Origin: Mesonia maritima
GTDB lineage: Bacteria > Bacteroidota > Bacteroidia > Flavobacteriales > Flavobacteriaceae
Assembly (NCBI RefSeq): GCF_042433895.1
Contig: NZ_JBHLUA010000012.1
Location: 1,035,702-1,099,701 of the forward strand
DNA length: 64,000 nucleotides
Direction: 5' to 3'
Below, in pieces: positions 50,331-58,964 of the stretch. The notes beneath the pieces are model-generated. The model did no database searches and was not told the DNA's origin. It worked only from the letters and a program-made list of their open reading frames with translations. Made by a program: the position numbers and the translations under genes. Each line of letters starts with the position of its first letter. The stretch's first letter is position 1.

Positions 50331-51734
50331 TTATTTTTTTACTATTAAATATACTAAGAGTGAAGCGAAAACCCCAATTAAAATTGGGTCGAAACCTAAT
50401 GGAATCGAAATTTCTAAAAAACTAAGCGTTAATGTTGAAAAACCGCCTACAAACATTGCAATAAAAGCGGCTAGCGGTTTTGGTTTTTTTGAAAATAGCA
50501 TCGCTAAAACCGGAACTAATAAACCAGAAACCATAAACGAATAGGAGAGGAGCATTAAATCTAATACGCTGGTCATAAAAGTAGCGATTAGAATTGCTGA
50601 AAACCCAATAAAAAATGTTACTATTTGTGAAATTTTAATAGCTTTCGGATTTTCTTGTTTTAAACCTAAAATATCGGTTACAAAATTTCCGGAAGCCGCG
50701 AGTAAACAACTATCTGCGGTCGACATAATTGCTGAAAAATAAGCTGAAAGCATTAATCCCATTAATCCGGCAGGTAAAATAGTTTTCAGTAGCATTGGTA
50801 AACCAATCTCCGGATCCATATTAGCAGCATTTACAAAACCTTCGCTCGCAAAAATTCCTTGTTCAACACCTACGCGAGCCATTAGTCCTAAAATAATTCC
50901 CATAAAAGCCATTACCGGATATTCAAATAAACCGGCAATGTACCACGCTTTTTTTGCGGTTTTTTCATCTTTACAAGCATAAATTCGTTGGTAAAGCGTC
51001 ATTCCTACAAACCAAATGGGAACTATGGTAATAAACCAATTTATTAACTGAACCCAAGAAACATTCGTTAAACTAAATAAAGAATCAGGTAATGAATTTA
51101 CAATAGCATCATAGCCACCTAAATAAGAATAGGCTATAGGAATTCCTACAAAAATTAATCCGATCATTAAAATTGACCATTGAAAAGTATCAGTATAAAT
51201 TACGGCTTTAATTCCGCCAAAAACCGTGTAAACCACAGCGACAACGCCCATAATATAAAGTGCGTGTTCTAAACTTAAATCCGGAAAAGTACCTACTGCT
51301 AATTTTGCGCCGGCTAAAAGTTGAGAAGAAGTAAATCCTAAATAGCCGATGAATGAAATAATTCCGGCAGTGAGCGCTACATTTTTACCGAACGTATCTT
51401 TTAGTAATTGTGGAAAGGTTAAAAAATTTAAATCTCTTGCGCGATTAAGAACTTTCGGAATTAGAAAAACTGCACTTAACCAAGCTCCGACTAATCCTGT
51501 AAAGAGCATCCAAGAACCGGAAAGTCCCATCATAAAACCGAGACCACCTAAACCAATTGAAAATCCGCCTCCAACATCGGTGGCAACAACAGAAAGACCT
51601 ACATGAAAACTGCTCATGTCTCTTCCGCCTACATAATAATCGTTGGTGTTTTTATTTTTTCTATAATAGTAAAATCCTATTCCTAATACTAAGAGAAGGT
51701 AAATAACAAAGACAATGATGTCTAGAATAGGCAT
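50331..51734 (-). CDS. Sodium:solute symporter family protein
   Basis: The 467-residue polytopic membrane protein has about 12-13 predicted transmembrane segments and the SSS pattern YYVGGRDMSSFHVGLSVVAT (about 32-51), GGFSIGLGGLGFMMG and ISQIVTFFIGFSAI. The sodium/solute (proline/pantothenate-like) family imports small organic solutes with Na+. The substrate is not predictable; the flanking racemase and acetyltransferase suggest an amino acid or related compound. Three-base gaps on both sides indicate an operon. Confidence 0.9.
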   Translation of the reverse strand: MPILDIIVFVIYLLLVLGIGFYYYRKNKNTNDYYVGGRDMSSFHVGLSVVATDVGGGFSIGLGGLGFMMGLSGSWMLFTGLVGAWLSAVFLIPKVLNRARDLNFLTFPQLLKDTFGKNVALTAGIISFIGYLGFTSSQLLAGAKLAVGTFPDLSLEHALYIMGVVAVVYTVFGGIKAVIYTDTFQWSILMIGLIFVGIPIAYSYLGGYDAIVNSLPDSLFSLTNVSWVQLINWFITIVPIWFVGMTLYQRIYACKDEKTAKKAWYIAGLFEYPVMAFMGIILGLMARVGVEQGIFASEGFVNAANMDPEIGLPMLLKTILPAGLMGLMLSAYFSAIMSTADSCLLAASGNFVTDILGLKQENPKAIKISQIVTFFIGFSAILIATFMTSVLDLMLLSYSFMVSGLLVPVLAMLFSKKPKPLAAFIAMFVGGFSTLTLSFLEISIPLGFDPILIGVFASLLVYLIVKK

Positions 51735-51737
51735 TTA

Positions 51738-52181
51738 TTATTTTTTGTACCGCATTTCAAGGTATTTATTTTCAAAACCTAAGCGTTCATAGAGTTTTTT
51801 AGCGGGGTTGTTATGATCTACATGTAAAGCAACATCACCTTTTGCAATTTCTAAGGCTTTTTCCATCAGTTGTTTACCAATACCTTTTCCGCGGAAATTT
51901 TGATTAACGGCAATATAGACCAAAATGTTTTCAGGAATATAACCCGACATTCCGGTTTCATTAATTATTGTGATTCCTTTGAGGGTTTCTTCCTCTTTTA
52001 TAATAAGAACAAACCCTCCTGAATGCTTTCCTGAATCACCTATTGCAAATTTCAAACACTTTAAAATATCTTTTTTATCATCACCGTAAACTCCTAAATG
52101 AGTGTGCAAAAAATCAACAATTGTTTTTTGCTCATTTTCATTTGGTTTATTCTCGCGGTTATAAAGAGTAAAAGTGTTCAT
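51738..52181 (-). CDS. GNAT family N-acetyltransferase
   Basis: The 147-residue product has the acetyl-CoA-binding motif NFRGKGIGKQLMEKAL (about 95-110) and the C-terminal HVDHNNPAKKLYERLGF with the usual GNAT end. The acceptor is unknown. It heads the acetyltransferase-symporter-racemase cassette and starts 13 bases downstream of rpsU, so it may share the rpsU transcript. Confidence 0.9.
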   Translation of the reverse strand: MNTFTLYNRENKPNENEQKTIVDFLHTHLGVYGDDKKDILKCLKFAIGDSGKHSGGFVLIIKEEETLKGITIINETGMSGYIPENILVYIAVNQNFRGKGIGKQLMEKALEIAKGDVALHVDHNNPAKKLYERLGFENKYLEMRYKK

Positions 52182-52194
52182 TATTAATTAAATT

Positions 52195-52389
52195 CTAAAA
52201 GTCTTCTTTATCTCTAATAGATTGAATGTAAGATGCTTTCTGAATTTGTTTTCTTCGAGCTACAGATTTTTTTGTGTAATATTGATTATCACGAAGATTT
52301 TGAAGCACTTTTGTATCTCTAAACTTTCTTTTCATTCGCTTAAGAGCGCGTTCAATTTTTTCTCCGTCTTTTACTTTAACTACTAACAT
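52195..52389 (-). CDS. rpsU: 30S ribosomal protein S21
   Basis: The 64-residue basic protein starts MLVVKVKDGEKIERALKRMK and ends IRDKEDF, with the family core YTKKSVARRKQIQKASYI. S21 is a late-assembling 30S protein near the anti-Shine-Dalgarno region; in Bacteroidota it helps occlude that region, in line with the absence of Shine-Dalgarno sequences in this window. The frame is open to 52473, but the extra 28 residues are not part of S21, so ATG 52389 is chosen. rpoD lies upstream on the same strand (136-base gap). Confidence 0.95.
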   Translation of the reverse strand: MLVVKVKDGEKIERALKRMKRKFRDTKVLQNLRDNQYYTKKSVARRKQIQKASYIQSIRDKEDF

Positions 52390-52525
52390 GTACGAGTTTT
52401 TATTAATATGAATACCGTTTAGAATTTTTCTAAAGGCTAATTTATTTGAATTAAATTTCAAAAAGTGTCGCAAGATACGAATAATCTAGCGGAATAGCTG
52501 AGAAACTCAATGATTTAGAAGTTTT

Positions 52526-53389
52526 TTAACCTAAATACTTTCTCAGGATTTTATTTTTTGAAGATTGGCGCAATTTTCGAATTCCTTTTTCACGAATTTG
52601 ACGAACGCGTTCCCGAGTTAAATCAAATGTTTCTCCAATTTCTTCCAGCGTCATCGGTTGATGATCGCCAATCCCATAAAATAAACGAATTACGTCGGCT
52701 TCGCGAATAGAAAGCGTGTCTAAGGCTCGGTTTATTTCAATATTTAAAGAATCTAAGATTAAACCTTCGTCTGGATTTGGTGATTCTCCAGTATTTACAA
52801 CATCATATAAGTTTGATGTTTCTCCGTCTTTTAAAGGCGCGTCCATCGATAAATGCCGACCAGAATTTTTTAAAGATTGCTTTACATCGGCAACCGTCAT
52901 ATCTAATTCTTTGGCGATTTCTTCTGGCGTTGGCGGACGTTGATTCATTTGCTCTAAATGAGAAAATGCTTTATTTATTTTATTAATCGAACCAATTTTA
53001 TTGAGCGGTAATCGAACAATTCTAGATTGTTCGGCTAGCGCTTGCAAAATAGATTGGCGAATCCACCAAACGGCGTATGAAATAAATTTAAATCCACGAG
53101 TTTCGTCGAAACGTTTTGCAGCTTTTACCAAACCTACGTTTCCTTCATTTATTAAATCGGGCAATTTTAAACCTTGATTTTGGTATTGTTTCGCAACAGA
53201 AACTACAAAACGAAGGTTGGCGGTCGTTAATTTTTCTAATGCCACTTGATCGCCTTCTCGAATGCGTTGAGCCAACTCTACTTCTTCTTCAGCAGTAATT
53301 AAATCTACTTTCCCGATATCGTGTAGATATTTATCTAATGATACCGATTCTCGATTTGTAACCTGCTTTGTAATTTTAAGTTGTCTCAT
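52526..53389 (-). CDS. rpoD: Primary RNA polymerase sigma factor (sigma-70/SigA type)
   Basis: The 287-residue product contains region 1.2 (LDKYLHDIGKVDLITAEEEV), region 2 (LRFVVSVAKQYQNQGLKLPD; DETRGFKFISYAVWWIRQSI, promoter melting and -7 recognition), region 3, and region 4 (DVIRLFYGIGDHQPMTLEEI; LTRERVRQIREKGIRKLR, -33 recognition). It lacks region 1.1 and the non-conserved insert of E. coli RpoD; a short 285-290-residue primary sigma is normal in Bacteroidota. It is the expected reader of the TTTG / TAnnTTTG promoters seen here. Confidence 0.95.
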   Translation of the reverse strand: MRQLKITKQVTNRESVSLDKYLHDIGKVDLITAEEEVELAQRIREGDQVALEKLTTANLRFVVSVAKQYQNQGLKLPDLINEGNVGLVKAAKRFDETRGFKFISYAVWWIRQSILQALAEQSRIVRLPLNKIGSINKINKAFSHLEQMNQRPPTPEEIAKELDMTVADVKQSLKNSGRHLSMDAPLKDGETSNLYDVVNTGESPNPDEGLILDSLNIEINRALDTLSIREADVIRLFYGIGDHQPMTLEEIGETFDLTRERVRQIREKGIRKLRQSSKNKILRKYLG

Positions 53390-53479
53390 AGCCCGAATTA
53401 GATTTATTTTTTTGCAACGGGCAGGATACTACTTTTAAATTTAACTAGCAAGAAAAAACTGATTTTTAATGCTTAAGAA

Positions 53480-56140
53480 TTACTTTTTATCCTTTTTTTC
53501 GTCCTTTTTACCGAAGATTCCACCTAAAATATCTTTGGCAGCATCTTTTACTTTTTCTTCATCAGACTTTTTTTCGTCGGTTTTTTCGGGATTATTTTTA
53601 TCGTTTTTCTTGTCTCCGCCTAATAAATCATTCAATTTATCTTTTGCTTCATCCTTAATTTTATCTTTTACCTTATCTTTTTGTTTGTCGATAATTTGTT
53701 GACTTAATTCTTTAGTAGCTTGCTTTAAATTAAGGTTTACTTGTGGTGAATTAAACGTTCCTGAAATTGCTACGGGAAGATTTATTTTCGTGTTTTCAAG
53801 ATCGGTTTCGGTTAATTTCGCCAAACCGCCACTAATTTCTGAACCTAAATATTTTGCAGGAATATCTAATTTCAGGTTATAATTCATCGTGTTCTGAAGA
53901 CTGTGACTTCCGCTTACTAAAATATTGATGTCTTTAATATTAAAGTCGAATGGTTTTACTGAAATATTCCCATTATTGAAACTTAACGTAGTTTTTAAAT
54001 CGTTTAAATTGAGATTATCTAGATTTAAAAATTTCATTTCACCATTTAATCTATTTAATAGTGGCGCTTGTTCAGCATCTACTTTTGCGTTTAAAATTTG
54101 AGCAAAAGCTTCTCCAGCCAACGACGTTAAAATTGGGGTTAAATCGTTATTTAAATTTCCGTTTAGTTTAATATCGGTACTTAAATTTCCTTGTAGCGCT
54201 TTTGCGATTGGCGCTAAATTTTGCAGCAACTCTAAACCGTTAAACGACTGAACGATATTTATACTTTTCAGCCCTAAATTCATATCGAAAGTTGGCTGAG
54301 TGTTTTTAGTTGAAACATTTCCGTTTAAGGCAATATTTCCGCCGAAAATTGAAGCGGTAATATTTTCTAACCTTGCGGTTTCATCTTTAATAATTAACGC
54401 TCCTTTCGCGTTATTCAACGTTAAATTATCATACAAAACTTTATTCGCTGTAAAGTCTAAACGCGCATCTAAAAATGAAGGAATTTTAATGGCTTCTTCT
54501 GAAGTTGTAGTTGTTGTTTTTTCAGTTTTAGCTGAAGAATTTTCTGTGTTAGTTTCGCTCTTGTTTTCAGTTTGAGCAACCATAAAATCGTTTACAGAAA
54601 ACGTATTCGATTTTACATTAAACCTTCCTTTTAAAACCTGATCGGCAAAAATATAACCCATAAAATTTTCGAGCGTTCCTGAAATATTCGCGTCGGTTTC
54701 TCCAGAAGCAACTTGCATTTCTTCTAAAGTAACTTTCTGGGTATTAAAGTTTAAACTCGCTTTAGAAATATTTACTTTATTCGGAATTTCTGGCGAACTA
54801 TAGGTGAAATTTCTAATGCTGGCTTTTCCACTACTGCGTACATTTTGATAATTTTCTTTCTCAATAGAATTCATATCAAAATTTGTGGTGAGATTAGCGG
54901 TTAAAATTCCGTTGAGGTCTTGTTCTAATTCCAGCGGATAAGCATTTTCTAGATTCGCTAAATTTAGCGTTCCGTTTACGGCTAAATTTACCAGCATATT
55001 CTCGGTTAAATTTTTAAAATTTCCGTTAGCACTAAAAACATCTTGATCAATTTTGAAGCTTAATTTATTTAAATCTAAATACGTATCGGGTAATTTTCCG
55101 GTTTCATTTTTAAGCGTCGCATCTAGATTTATATTTTCAACGCGTTTTGGCAATTCAGCATATTTAAAGGAAGCGTTAGAACTTTTTACAGAAATATCCA
55201 TTTTAGGAATGTTGTTGTCATCTACAATTCCTTTAATTATTCCGTTTACTGTAAAATCTCCCGTCGTTTCTACACCATCTAAATTTTTCGCATAAGTTTC
55301 TGGAATTACCGCTAAAAAGTTTTTAAAGTCTGAAGATGGCGTTTTAAAGCTTATATCTATTTCGTTATTATTCTCGTTTACCTTTACAAAACCATTAAAT
55401 GTAAGCGGTAATTGATTAATCATCGCTTCATTTTCAAGGAAAGTATATTTTTGATTTGCTAGATCCATTTCAAAATCTGCATCCAGTTTTAGCGTATTTT
55501 TGTTTAAATAATTAACGCTGTCGAGTTCAAAAGAAACCACCGCATCGGTTTGTGTTTCTAAAGTGGTTTTATCTGCTGAAAAATCGCCGGTTCCTTGGTG
55601 ATTGAAATCGGTAATTCTTAAAAATGTCTTTGTTTTTTCGTCTAGGTAATTAATACGTGAATTATTAATTTCATAATGCTGAACGTCTAACGAAAGCGCA
55701 TTTTCAGAAGTTTGTCCGTTTGCTGAAGAAGTAGCTGTAGTATCTTTTTTAGCGATATCGTAATTCGCATTTCCTAACGAATCTACTTTAATATTAATGT
55801 AAGCATTGTCTAATTTTAATTCATTTATGCTATACGGTCCGCCTTTTAAAAGTTGCGGAATTCCTAAACTTAAACCCAATTGCTCACTAGTCGCGAGCGT
55901 ATCGCCTTCAAAAGGAGCTTTATTAATCACACTAATATTTTTCAGTTTTAATTCGGCATCTGGAAAACTGCTAAAAAGACTTAAATCCAGATCTTCCCAA
56001 GAAACGGTGGCGTTTATATTATTATTAATCGATTTTTTTACCGCGCGTTCTATCGGACCTTGAAATAAAAAGGGTGCTGCGATTAAAAGTACGATTAGTA
56101 CGAGCAAAACAATTCCGACAATTTTTAATACTTTTTTCAT
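53480..56140 (-). CDS. AsmA family protein
   Basis: The 886-residue product has an N-terminal membrane anchor (about 4-27, VLKIVGIVLLVLIVLLIAAP), an AsmA N-terminal domain (LSLFSSFPDAELKLKNISV, about 53-71), a long repetitive beta-rich body and the C-terminal AsmA_2-like block (NGNLNNDLTPILTSLAGEAF). The tail is Lys/Asp/Glu-rich (about 800-886). AsmA-type proteins are bridge-like lipid-transfer candidates between the inner and outer membranes; a role in envelope lipid homeostasis is inferred. It is followed by the YhhQ gene on the same strand (7-base gap upstream), so the two may be co-transcribed. Confidence 0.88.
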   Translation of the reverse strand: MKKVLKIVGIVLLVLIVLLIAAPFLFQGPIERAVKKSINNNINATVSWEDLDLSLFSSFPDAELKLKNISVINKAPFEGDTLATSEQLGLSLGIPQLLKGGPYSINELKLDNAYINIKVDSLGNANYDIAKKDTTATSSANGQTSENALSLDVQHYEINNSRINYLDEKTKTFLRITDFNHQGTGDFSADKTTLETQTDAVVSFELDSVNYLNKNTLKLDADFEMDLANQKYTFLENEAMINQLPLTFNGFVKVNENNNEIDISFKTPSSDFKNFLAVIPETYAKNLDGVETTGDFTVNGIIKGIVDDNNIPKMDISVKSSNASFKYAELPKRVENINLDATLKNETGKLPDTYLDLNKLSFKIDQDVFSANGNFKNLTENMLVNLAVNGTLNLANLENAYPLELEQDLNGILTANLTTNFDMNSIEKENYQNVRSSGKASIRNFTYSSPEIPNKVNISKASLNFNTQKVTLEEMQVASGETDANISGTLENFMGYIFADQVLKGRFNVKSNTFSVNDFMVAQTENKSETNTENSSAKTEKTTTTTSEEAIKIPSFLDARLDFTANKVLYDNLTLNNAKGALIIKDETARLENITASIFGGNIALNGNVSTKNTQPTFDMNLGLKSINIVQSFNGLELLQNLAPIAKALQGNLSTDIKLNGNLNNDLTPILTSLAGEAFAQILNAKVDAEQAPLLNRLNGEMKFLNLDNLNLNDLKTTLSFNNGNISVKPFDFNIKDINILVSGSHSLQNTMNYNLKLDIPAKYLGSEISGGLAKLTETDLENTKINLPVAISGTFNSPQVNLNLKQATKELSQQIIDKQKDKVKDKIKDEAKDKLNDLLGGDKKNDKNNPEKTDEKKSDEEKVKDAAKDILGGIFGKKDEKKDKK

Positions 56141-56147
56141 AATTTAT

Positions 56148-56867
56148 TTATTCAAAACTTATTTCTTCTTCTTTTTTCAATCCAAAGAATTTTCGCGAAG
56201 CAAAAACTCCTATATATAAAAATGGCGTGTCACAAAAAGCGATTAAAACTTTAAAAAGGAAACCGCTTAAAAGCAAACCGCTAAATAATTTCCAATCAAT
56301 TTGCCCAAAACTACAAAGCAAAAACAATACGGTAAATGTATCTACAAATTGCGATGTAAAGGTTGAAAAGTTATTCCGTAGCCATAAATATTTTCCTTTT
56401 GTAAACTTTTTCCAAAAATGATATAATTGAATATCAATATATTGCGCCAATAAATACGATGCCATTGAAGCGCTAACTGCAATTGCTGTGGCGCCAAAAA
56501 CTTTATTAAAAAGCGAATCGTTAACCGGCGACCAACTCGTGGCGGGAACTTCACTAGAAACCAAAATCACTAAAAGTGAAAATAATGAAGCGAAAATTCC
56601 TGCAGTTACAATTTGGTTGGCTTTTTGTTTACCATAAATTTCACTAATTAAATCGGTAATTAAAAAAGTGACCGGATACGGCAAAATACCAACCGAAATC
56701 TCGAACCTGTAAATTCCAAAAAAATCCCAATAGAAAAACTTCTGAAAAATCAAGTTAGAAACCACTAATGACGCAATAAACAAAGAACTTAAAATAAGAT
56801 AAACTTTATATGCTGTAAACTTTTTCCTTTGCTCCAATCTTATTTTTTTGTTGATACTCTTCCTCAC
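56148..56867 (-). CDS. YhhQ family queuosine-precursor transporter
   Basis: The product (up to 239 residues) is an integral membrane protein with about six spans (for example LILSSLFIASLVVSNLIFQ, PYPVTFLITDLISEIYGK) matching the YhhQ/VUT-1 family, which imports queuine precursors such as preQ0/preQ1. The frame is open from GTG 56867, used here, but that codon overlaps a -7-like TAAATTTG (56867-56874, minus strand). The true start could therefore be TTG 56837, giving 229 residues and an A-rich leader. AsmA follows seven bases downstream. Confidence 0.88.
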   Translation of the reverse strand: MRKSINKKIRLEQRKKFTAYKVYLILSSLFIASLVVSNLIFQKFFYWDFFGIYRFEISVGILPYPVTFLITDLISEIYGKQKANQIVTAGIFASLFSLLVILVSSEVPATSWSPVNDSLFNKVFGATAIAVSASMASYLLAQYIDIQLYHFWKKFTKGKYLWLRNNFSTFTSQFVDTFTVLFLLCSFGQIDWKLFSGLLLSGFLFKVLIAFCDTPFLYIGVFASRKFFGLKKEEEISFE

Positions 56868-56937
56868 AAATTTAGGTTTATGTGCTTTTCTTTTGCTTAA
56901 TTTGCTGTGAAATTGTTAAGCTGAATATGTTAAATTT

Positions 56938-58056
56938 TTGAAAAATCCTGTTCTCACATACATCGCGCTCGGAAGCAACGAAGGCAAAAAGTTAGAAAAT
57001 CTACAAAAAGCGTTAACTTATATTTTTGAAAAAGTAGGCGAAATAAGCGCGGTTTCTAACATTTACAAAACTCCCGCCTTAGGTTTTCAAGGAAATGAAT
57101 TCCTGAATGCTTGTGTGGAAGTAAAAACCCGATTTTCTGCCCAACAAACTTTAAATCGGCTTTTAGAAATCGAACATATTTTAGGCAGAGAACGAAGCGA
57201 AAACGGCTACCAAAACAGAACGATAGATCTTGATATTATTTATTATGCGGAAGAAATTATTGCTGAAGAAAACTTGCAAATTCCGCATCCGCATTTGGCA
57301 AATCGAAAATTTGTCTTGCAACCTTTAATTGATATCGCGTCGGAAAAAATGCATCCAAAACTTCAAAAAAATACGCTTCAATTATTAAAAGAAACGAATG
57401 ATGATTCACCAATCGATGCAATTTCTGAAACACTTAAAATTCCGCAGATAAATTTAAAAAACTATAATTATTTAGCGATAGAAGGAAATATTGGCGCCGG
57501 AAAAACCAGTTTAGCTGAAATGATTTCACAAGATTTTCAAGCCAAACTTATTACCGAACGATTTAAAGACAATCCGTTTTTGCCGAAATTTTATAACGAC
57601 CAATCGCGTTATGCGTTTCCGCTGGAAATGTCATTTTTAGCCGATCGTTACCAACAACTTATCGACGATATTTCGCAATACGATTTATTTAGCGATTTTG
57701 TGGTTGCCGATTACGATGTTTATAAATCCTTAATTTTTGCTGAAGTCACTTTGCAAGAAGAAGAATTTAGGTTGTATAAGAAGTTGTTTTCTATTATGTA
57801 TAACGATTTGGTAAAACCAGATTTGTACGTTTATCTCTATCAAAATACGGATCGTTTGTTAGAAAATATTCAAAAACGCGGTAGAAAATACGAGCAAAAA
57901 ATTCCGCCAGATTATTTAGAGAAAATAAACCACGGCTATCTGGATTTCATTAAAAAACAACATCATTTAAATGTGAAAATTATTGATATTTCTGAACTCG
58001 ATTTTGTAAATCGGCGTGAAGATTATTTAACCGTTTTAGAACAATTGCAGAGTTAA
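56938..58056 (+). CDS. folK: HPPK (FolK) fused to a deoxynucleoside kinase, TTG start
   Basis: The 372-residue product joins two enzymes. Residues about 1-160 form 6-hydroxymethyl-7,8-dihydropterin pyrophosphokinase (TYIALGSNEGKKLENLQKAL; signature NRTIDLDIIYY), a folate-synthesis step. Residues about 178-372 form a deoxynucleoside kinase (P-loop GNIGAGKT at 183-190, ITERFKDNPFLPKFY, LEMSFLADRYQQ). Such fusions are known in Bacteroidota; the kinase is probably deoxyadenosine/thymidine type. The start must be near TTG 56938, because an in-frame TAA lies seven codons upstream and no ATG precedes the HPPK domain. The 3' end overlaps the convergent methyltransferase gene by four bases. Confidence 0.9.
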   Translation: MKNPVLTYIALGSNEGKKLENLQKALTYIFEKVGEISAVSNIYKTPALGFQGNEFLNACVEVKTRFSAQQTLNRLLEIEHILGRERSENGYQNRTIDLDIIYYAEEIIAEENLQIPHPHLANRKFVLQPLIDIASEKMHPKLQKNTLQLLKETNDDSPIDAISETLKIPQINLKNYNYLAIEGNIGAGKTSLAEMISQDFQAKLITERFKDNPFLPKFYNDQSRYAFPLEMSFLADRYQQLIDDISQYDLFSDFVVADYDVYKSLIFAEVTLQEEEFRLYKKLFSIMYNDLVKPDLYVYLYQNTDRLLENIQKRGRKYEQKIPPDYLEKINHGYLDFIKKQHHLNVKIIDISELDFVNRREDYLTVLEQLQS

Positions 58057-58589
58057 CTTTTCATTTTCGCAAATAAATCCCACAAAACAACCCCAACACT
58101 TACCGAAATATTAAGGGAATGTTTACTTCCAAACTGTGGAATTTCAATCACTTGATGACTTGCTGAAACAATTTCCTGCTGAACGCCTTTTACTTCGTTC
58201 CCAAAAATAACTGCGTATTTTTTTTCTTTTTCCGGTTGAAAATTATCGAGCATTACCGAATTTTCAGCTTGTTCTATACTTAACAGCTGAATATTTTCTT
58301 GTTTTAATTTCTCAACTAAATCGGTTGTATTTTCTACATATTCCCAAGCTACGGTTTCTGTCGCGCCCAAAGCGGTTTTATGGATATCTTTGTGTGGCGG
58401 TTTTGCGGTAATTCCGCAGAGGTAAATTTTTTCGATTAAAAAAGCGTCCGCTGTTCTAAAAACTGAACCAATATTATTTAAACTCCTTACATTATCTAAG
58501 ATAACGATTAGAGGTGTTTTTTTAGCTTCTTTAAATGCGGAAACTGATTTTCGGGCGAGCTCGCTGTTCTTTAACTTTCGGTTTTCCAT
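58053..58589 (-). CDS. TrmH/SpoU family RNA 2'-O-methyltransferase
   Basis: The 178-residue knotted SPOUT methyltransferase has motif 1-like IVILDNVRSLNNIGSVFRTA, motif 2 VIFGNEVKGVQQEI and motif 3 HSLNISVSVGVVLWDL. The target RNA is unknown (rRNA or tRNA ribose). An ATG at 58607 would add six residues, but a -7-like TACTTTTG (58595-58602, minus strand) lies between the two. Family members begin with the MENRKLKNSEL segment, so ATG 58589 is preferred. It overlaps the folK-kinase gene by four bases at the 3' end. Confidence 0.88.
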   Translation of the reverse strand: MENRKLKNSELARKSVSAFKEAKKTPLIVILDNVRSLNNIGSVFRTADAFLIEKIYLCGITAKPPHKDIHKTALGATETVAWEYVENTTDLVEKLKQENIQLLSIEQAENSVMLDNFQPEKEKKYAVIFGNEVKGVQQEIVSASHQVIEIPQFGSKHSLNISVSVGVVLWDLFAKMKS

Positions 58590-58607
58590 AGTTGCAAAAG
58601 TATTCAT

Positions 58608-58964
58608 TCTCTTTATAATTTGAATAATAAGTTTGAAAGTTGAAAAGTGAATGAGTAAAAGAGTTAAGCTGTTAAGCGTTAAATGAAAGCTGAAAAAAGA
58701 CCGAAAATTTAAAATTTCAAAGTCAGAATTTTAAAGTGTATTCTAGTAAAAACTACTGATTGTTAACTGAAATTTATAAACTAAACCCGCGTTAGGGATT
58801 GTAGTGAAAATCCTTTTGTGCAGCTAGCGGAACAAAAGATTGTAACGAAAAGCCCGACCCGAAGGGAAACGCCCAAAATTTGATAACTTATAAGAAGTCT
58901 TTGGTAGAAAGATTTTTATGAAACATTGGATTGCTTATTTTTACGGAAATTAAAATTCAAGATT
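58608..58964. other. Gene-free gap before mutS
   Basis: This is a gap of about 360 bases. It holds AT-rich text (58608-58788) with aagctg and gttaa repeats like those between paaE and paaA, then dispersed element D (58789-58875), then the mutS leader. No convincing coding frame is seen. Confidence 0.5.
58789..58875 (-). repeat. Dispersed ~90-bp element, copy D (inverted)
   Basis: On the plus strand it reads gcgttagggattg ... agcccgacccgaagggaaac gccc, the reverse complement of the copy A pattern (gggcgtt ... gggtcgggct ... ccctaacgc). The inner arm acaaaag/cttttgt can fold. It lies upstream of mutS. Confidence 0.7.
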
